Positions 62,772 through 64,000 of a stretch of DNA of 64,000 bases are shown here, piece after piece; position 1 is the stretch's first letter; every line of letters starts with the position of its first letter. The position numbers and the translations under genes were made by a program. The DNA is taken from positions 124,001 to 188,000 of the forward strand of contig NZ_JYJA01000035.1 in assembly GCF_000956465.1 (NCBI RefSeq). Direction: 5' to 3'. A model generated the notes under the pieces. The model saw only the letters and a list, made by a program, of their open reading frames with translations. It made no database searches and had not been told where the DNA came from. The stretch is from Microbacterium trichothecenolyticum. GTDB taxonomy: Bacteria; Actinomycetota; Actinomycetes; Actinomycetales; Microbacteriaceae.

Positions 62772-62801
62772 TAGCTCTGCTCCGCGCGAGCATGCCGTAT
62801 A

Positions 62802-62815
62802 TTGTTGGCTCACAA
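62802..62815. promoter_or_regulatory. TTGTTGG-type operator-like site upstream of HpcH/HpaI lyase
   Basis: TTGTTGGCTCACAA, two mismatches from TTGTTGGCCAACAA, flanked by TATA and ACTAT. Located 46 bp before GTG 62861. Confidence 0.6.
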
Positions 62816-62860
62816 ACTATGTGCAACGACAAAGCTGCCGTTCAAACAGACAGGATGCTC

Positions 62861-63823
62861 GTGACCACCACCGCTGACCGCCCCCGCCGATCCACCCTCG
62901 CCGTCCCTGCCTCTAATCCGCGGATGATCGAGAAGGCGCGCGGGCTCGACGTGGACGCGCTCTTCCTCGACCTGGAGGACGCTGTCGCCCCGTCGGCGAA
63001 GGCCGAAGGCCGCGCTGCAGTGGTTGCCGCATTGAACGAGGGTGGTTTCGGCGAAAAGATCCGCGTGGTTCGTGTGAACAGCTGGGACACCGACTGGACC
63101 TATCGAGACGTCGTGGACGTTGTGGAGGGCGCGGGCGCGAACCTGGACTGCCTGATGCTGCCCAAGGCCGAGTCGGCCGAACAGGTCGCCGCCCTGAGCC
63201 TGCTCCTCGACCAGGTCGAGCGCAGCACAGGGCTGGAGGTCGGACGCATCGGCATCGAGGTGCAGATCGAGAGCGCGCGCGGCCTGCGCGATATCGACGC
63301 GATCGCATCGGCGAGCCCGCGCGTGCAGACGCTTATCCTGGGACCGGCCGATCTGATGGCTTCCCTGCAGATGAAGTCGCTCGTCGTCGGCCAGCAGCCT
63401 CCCGGGTACGACGTCGGCGATGCGTACCACCACATCCTCATGAGCATCCTGATCACCGCGCGCACGCACGGCAAGCAGGCAATCGACGGGCCCTACCTCG
63501 CCATCAAGGACCTCGACGGCCTGCGCACCGTGAGCGGGCGGTCGGCGGCCCTCGGATTCGACGGCAAGTGGGTGCTGCACCCCAGCCAGGTGGAAATCGT
63601 GAACGACACATTCAGCCCGCGCCAGGACGACTTCGACCACGCGGAGGAGATCATCGAAGCGTACGCGTGGTTCACCTCCGCCAGCGGCGGCGCGCGCGGT
63701 GCGGCGATGCTCGGCGACGAGATGATCGACGAGGCGTCGCGCAAGATGGCGCTCGTGGTCAGCGCGAAAGGCCGCGCCGCCGGTATGGTGCCCACGCGGC
63801 GCTGGGCGCCACCGACCGATTGA
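62861..63823 (+). CDS. HpcH/HpaI aldolase / citrate-lyase-beta family (CoA lyase)
   Basis: 320 residues, TIM barrel. LAVPASNPRMIEKARGLDVD, ALFLDLEDAVAPSAK with metal-binding residues, LMLPKAESAEQ, then GRIGIEVQIESARGL with the metal Glu, LILGPADLMASL and HPSQVEIVNDTF. Close to malyl/citramalyl-CoA lyases that split beta-hydroxy dicarboxyl-CoA. Start GTG 62861 is chosen for AGGA 5 bases upstream; ATG 62855 is an alternative. Fits a final C-C cleavage giving acetyl- or propionyl-CoA plus a keto acid. Own operator-like site upstream. Confidence 0.9.
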   Translation: MTTTADRPRRSTLAVPASNPRMIEKARGLDVDALFLDLEDAVAPSAKAEGRAAVVAALNEGGFGEKIRVVRVNSWDTDWTYRDVVDVVEGAGANLDCLMLPKAESAEQVAALSLLLDQVERSTGLEVGRIGIEVQIESARGLRDIDAIASASPRVQTLILGPADLMASLQMKSLVVGQQPPGYDVGDAYHHILMSILITARTHGKQAIDGPYLAIKDLDGLRTVSGRSAALGFDGKWVLHPSQVEIVNDTFSPRQDDFDHAEEIIEAYAWFTSASGGARGAAMLGDEMIDEASRKMALVVSAKGRAAGMVPTRRWAPPTD

Positions 63824-63829
63824 ACGGGA

Positions 63830-64000
63830 TCAGTCTGCAGAAGCTGCGTTGAGCGTGCGGATACAGCGTTCGGTGAACTGTGTGAGCACCGACGCCGCAT
63901 CGATGCTCGCGGGGTCGAGCTGCCACAGGTATCCGACCCCCCGCAGCTGGGCCACGATCTCGTTTGCGACCAGGTCGGGATCGGTCCCGGCCACAACGGA
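63830..64000 (-). CDS. C-terminus of a probable TetR-family regulator (cut by window)
   Basis: The last 56 codons of a minus-strand gene: DPDLVANEIVAQLRGVGYLW, QLDPASIDAASVLTQFTERC, IRTLNAASAD. The pattern of two amphipathic helices ending ERCIRTL is that of TetR C-terminal dimerisation domains; the HTH lies outside the window. Convergent with the HpcH gene, 6 bp between stops. A good candidate for the protein that binds the TTGTTGG-type sites in this cluster. Confidence 0.6.
   Translation of the reverse strand, partial: SVVAGTDPDLVANEIVAQLRGVGYLWQLDPASIDAASVLTQFTERCIRTLNAASAD

Noticed and set aside
1..64000. CRISPR arrays, riboswitches, rRNA genes
   Set aside because: No regularly spaced repeats, no recognisable aptamer cores and no rRNA sequence were seen on reading either strand.

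Overview
The window is GC-rich DNA with dense coding and many 4-bp ATGA/GTGA gene overlaps. Several start codons sit six bases after a TANNNT hexamer, which suggests leaderless transcripts. Its families (PadR, PucR, FadR-type GntR, FdxA/FprA, DyP, bifunctional-type dCTP deaminase, IS256, excalibur domain) point to a high-GC Gram-positive actinobacterium. I would guess Microbacterium or another member of the Microbacteriaceae, by recognition only, since no search was possible.

Layout. 1-3.4 kb: end of a ferredoxin-NADP reductase, a 7Fe ferredoxin, a thioredoxin-reductase-like flavoprotein and a small membrane protein. 3.4-11.7 kb: a PadR regulator, a complete spermidine/putrescine-type ABC importer (potA-D-B-C, minus strand), and a divergent GntR regulator overlapped by a soluble cache-domain protein. 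These are followed by a paralogue of the small membrane protein and dcd. 11.8-20.6 kb (minus): pyruvate oxidase, DyP peroxidase, PucR regulator, XRE/MmyB-like regulator and a large LuxR-type ATPase regulator. 20.6-26 kb (plus): a tightly overlapped operon of an unknown protein, a 51-residue His-rich protein, a quinone reductase, an MFS exporter, a lipocalin-like protein, a gutted MFS gene and a FUSC protein. 26-29.3 kb: oxalate decarboxylase-type bicupin, YoaK protein and chloroperoxidase-like hydrolase.

29.5-36.3 kb and 40.4-41.7 kb are recombination-scarred. They hold a tRNA-Gly(CCC) half followed by an intact tyrosine integrase, a dead IS256 element, an HsdR fragment, an excalibur-domain fragment, a frameshifted nitroreductase, and a preserved LexA-type SOS box between two truncated genes. 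Between them lie a PucR-like regulator with an esterase, and a TetR-controlled set: an LLM monooxygenase, a UDP-glucose dehydrogenase and a flavin reductase.

42.7-64 kb is mainly redox and central-carbon metabolism: pntAB, ppsR-ppsA-panD, then a catabolic region. That region has etfBA with a b-type cytochrome and an MBL hydrolase, an aldehyde dehydrogenase, a DUF35/thiolase-like pair, a fused ferredoxin/FNR, a molybdopterin oxidoreductase, an HpcH/HpaI lyase, and the C-terminus of a probable TetR regulator at the right edge. The most notable finding is a TTGTTGG-type operator-like sequence upstream of five transcription units here (pntAB, etfBA, aldehyde dehydrogenase, thiolase/ferredoxin-reductase, HpcH). 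It suggests one regulon linking CoA-thioester catabolism to electron disposal and NADPH supply. A decayed MobA-like gene lies in the same cluster as the molybdoenzyme, and the b-type cytochrome carries a thrice-repeated RRGLPR..GG..WPP motif.
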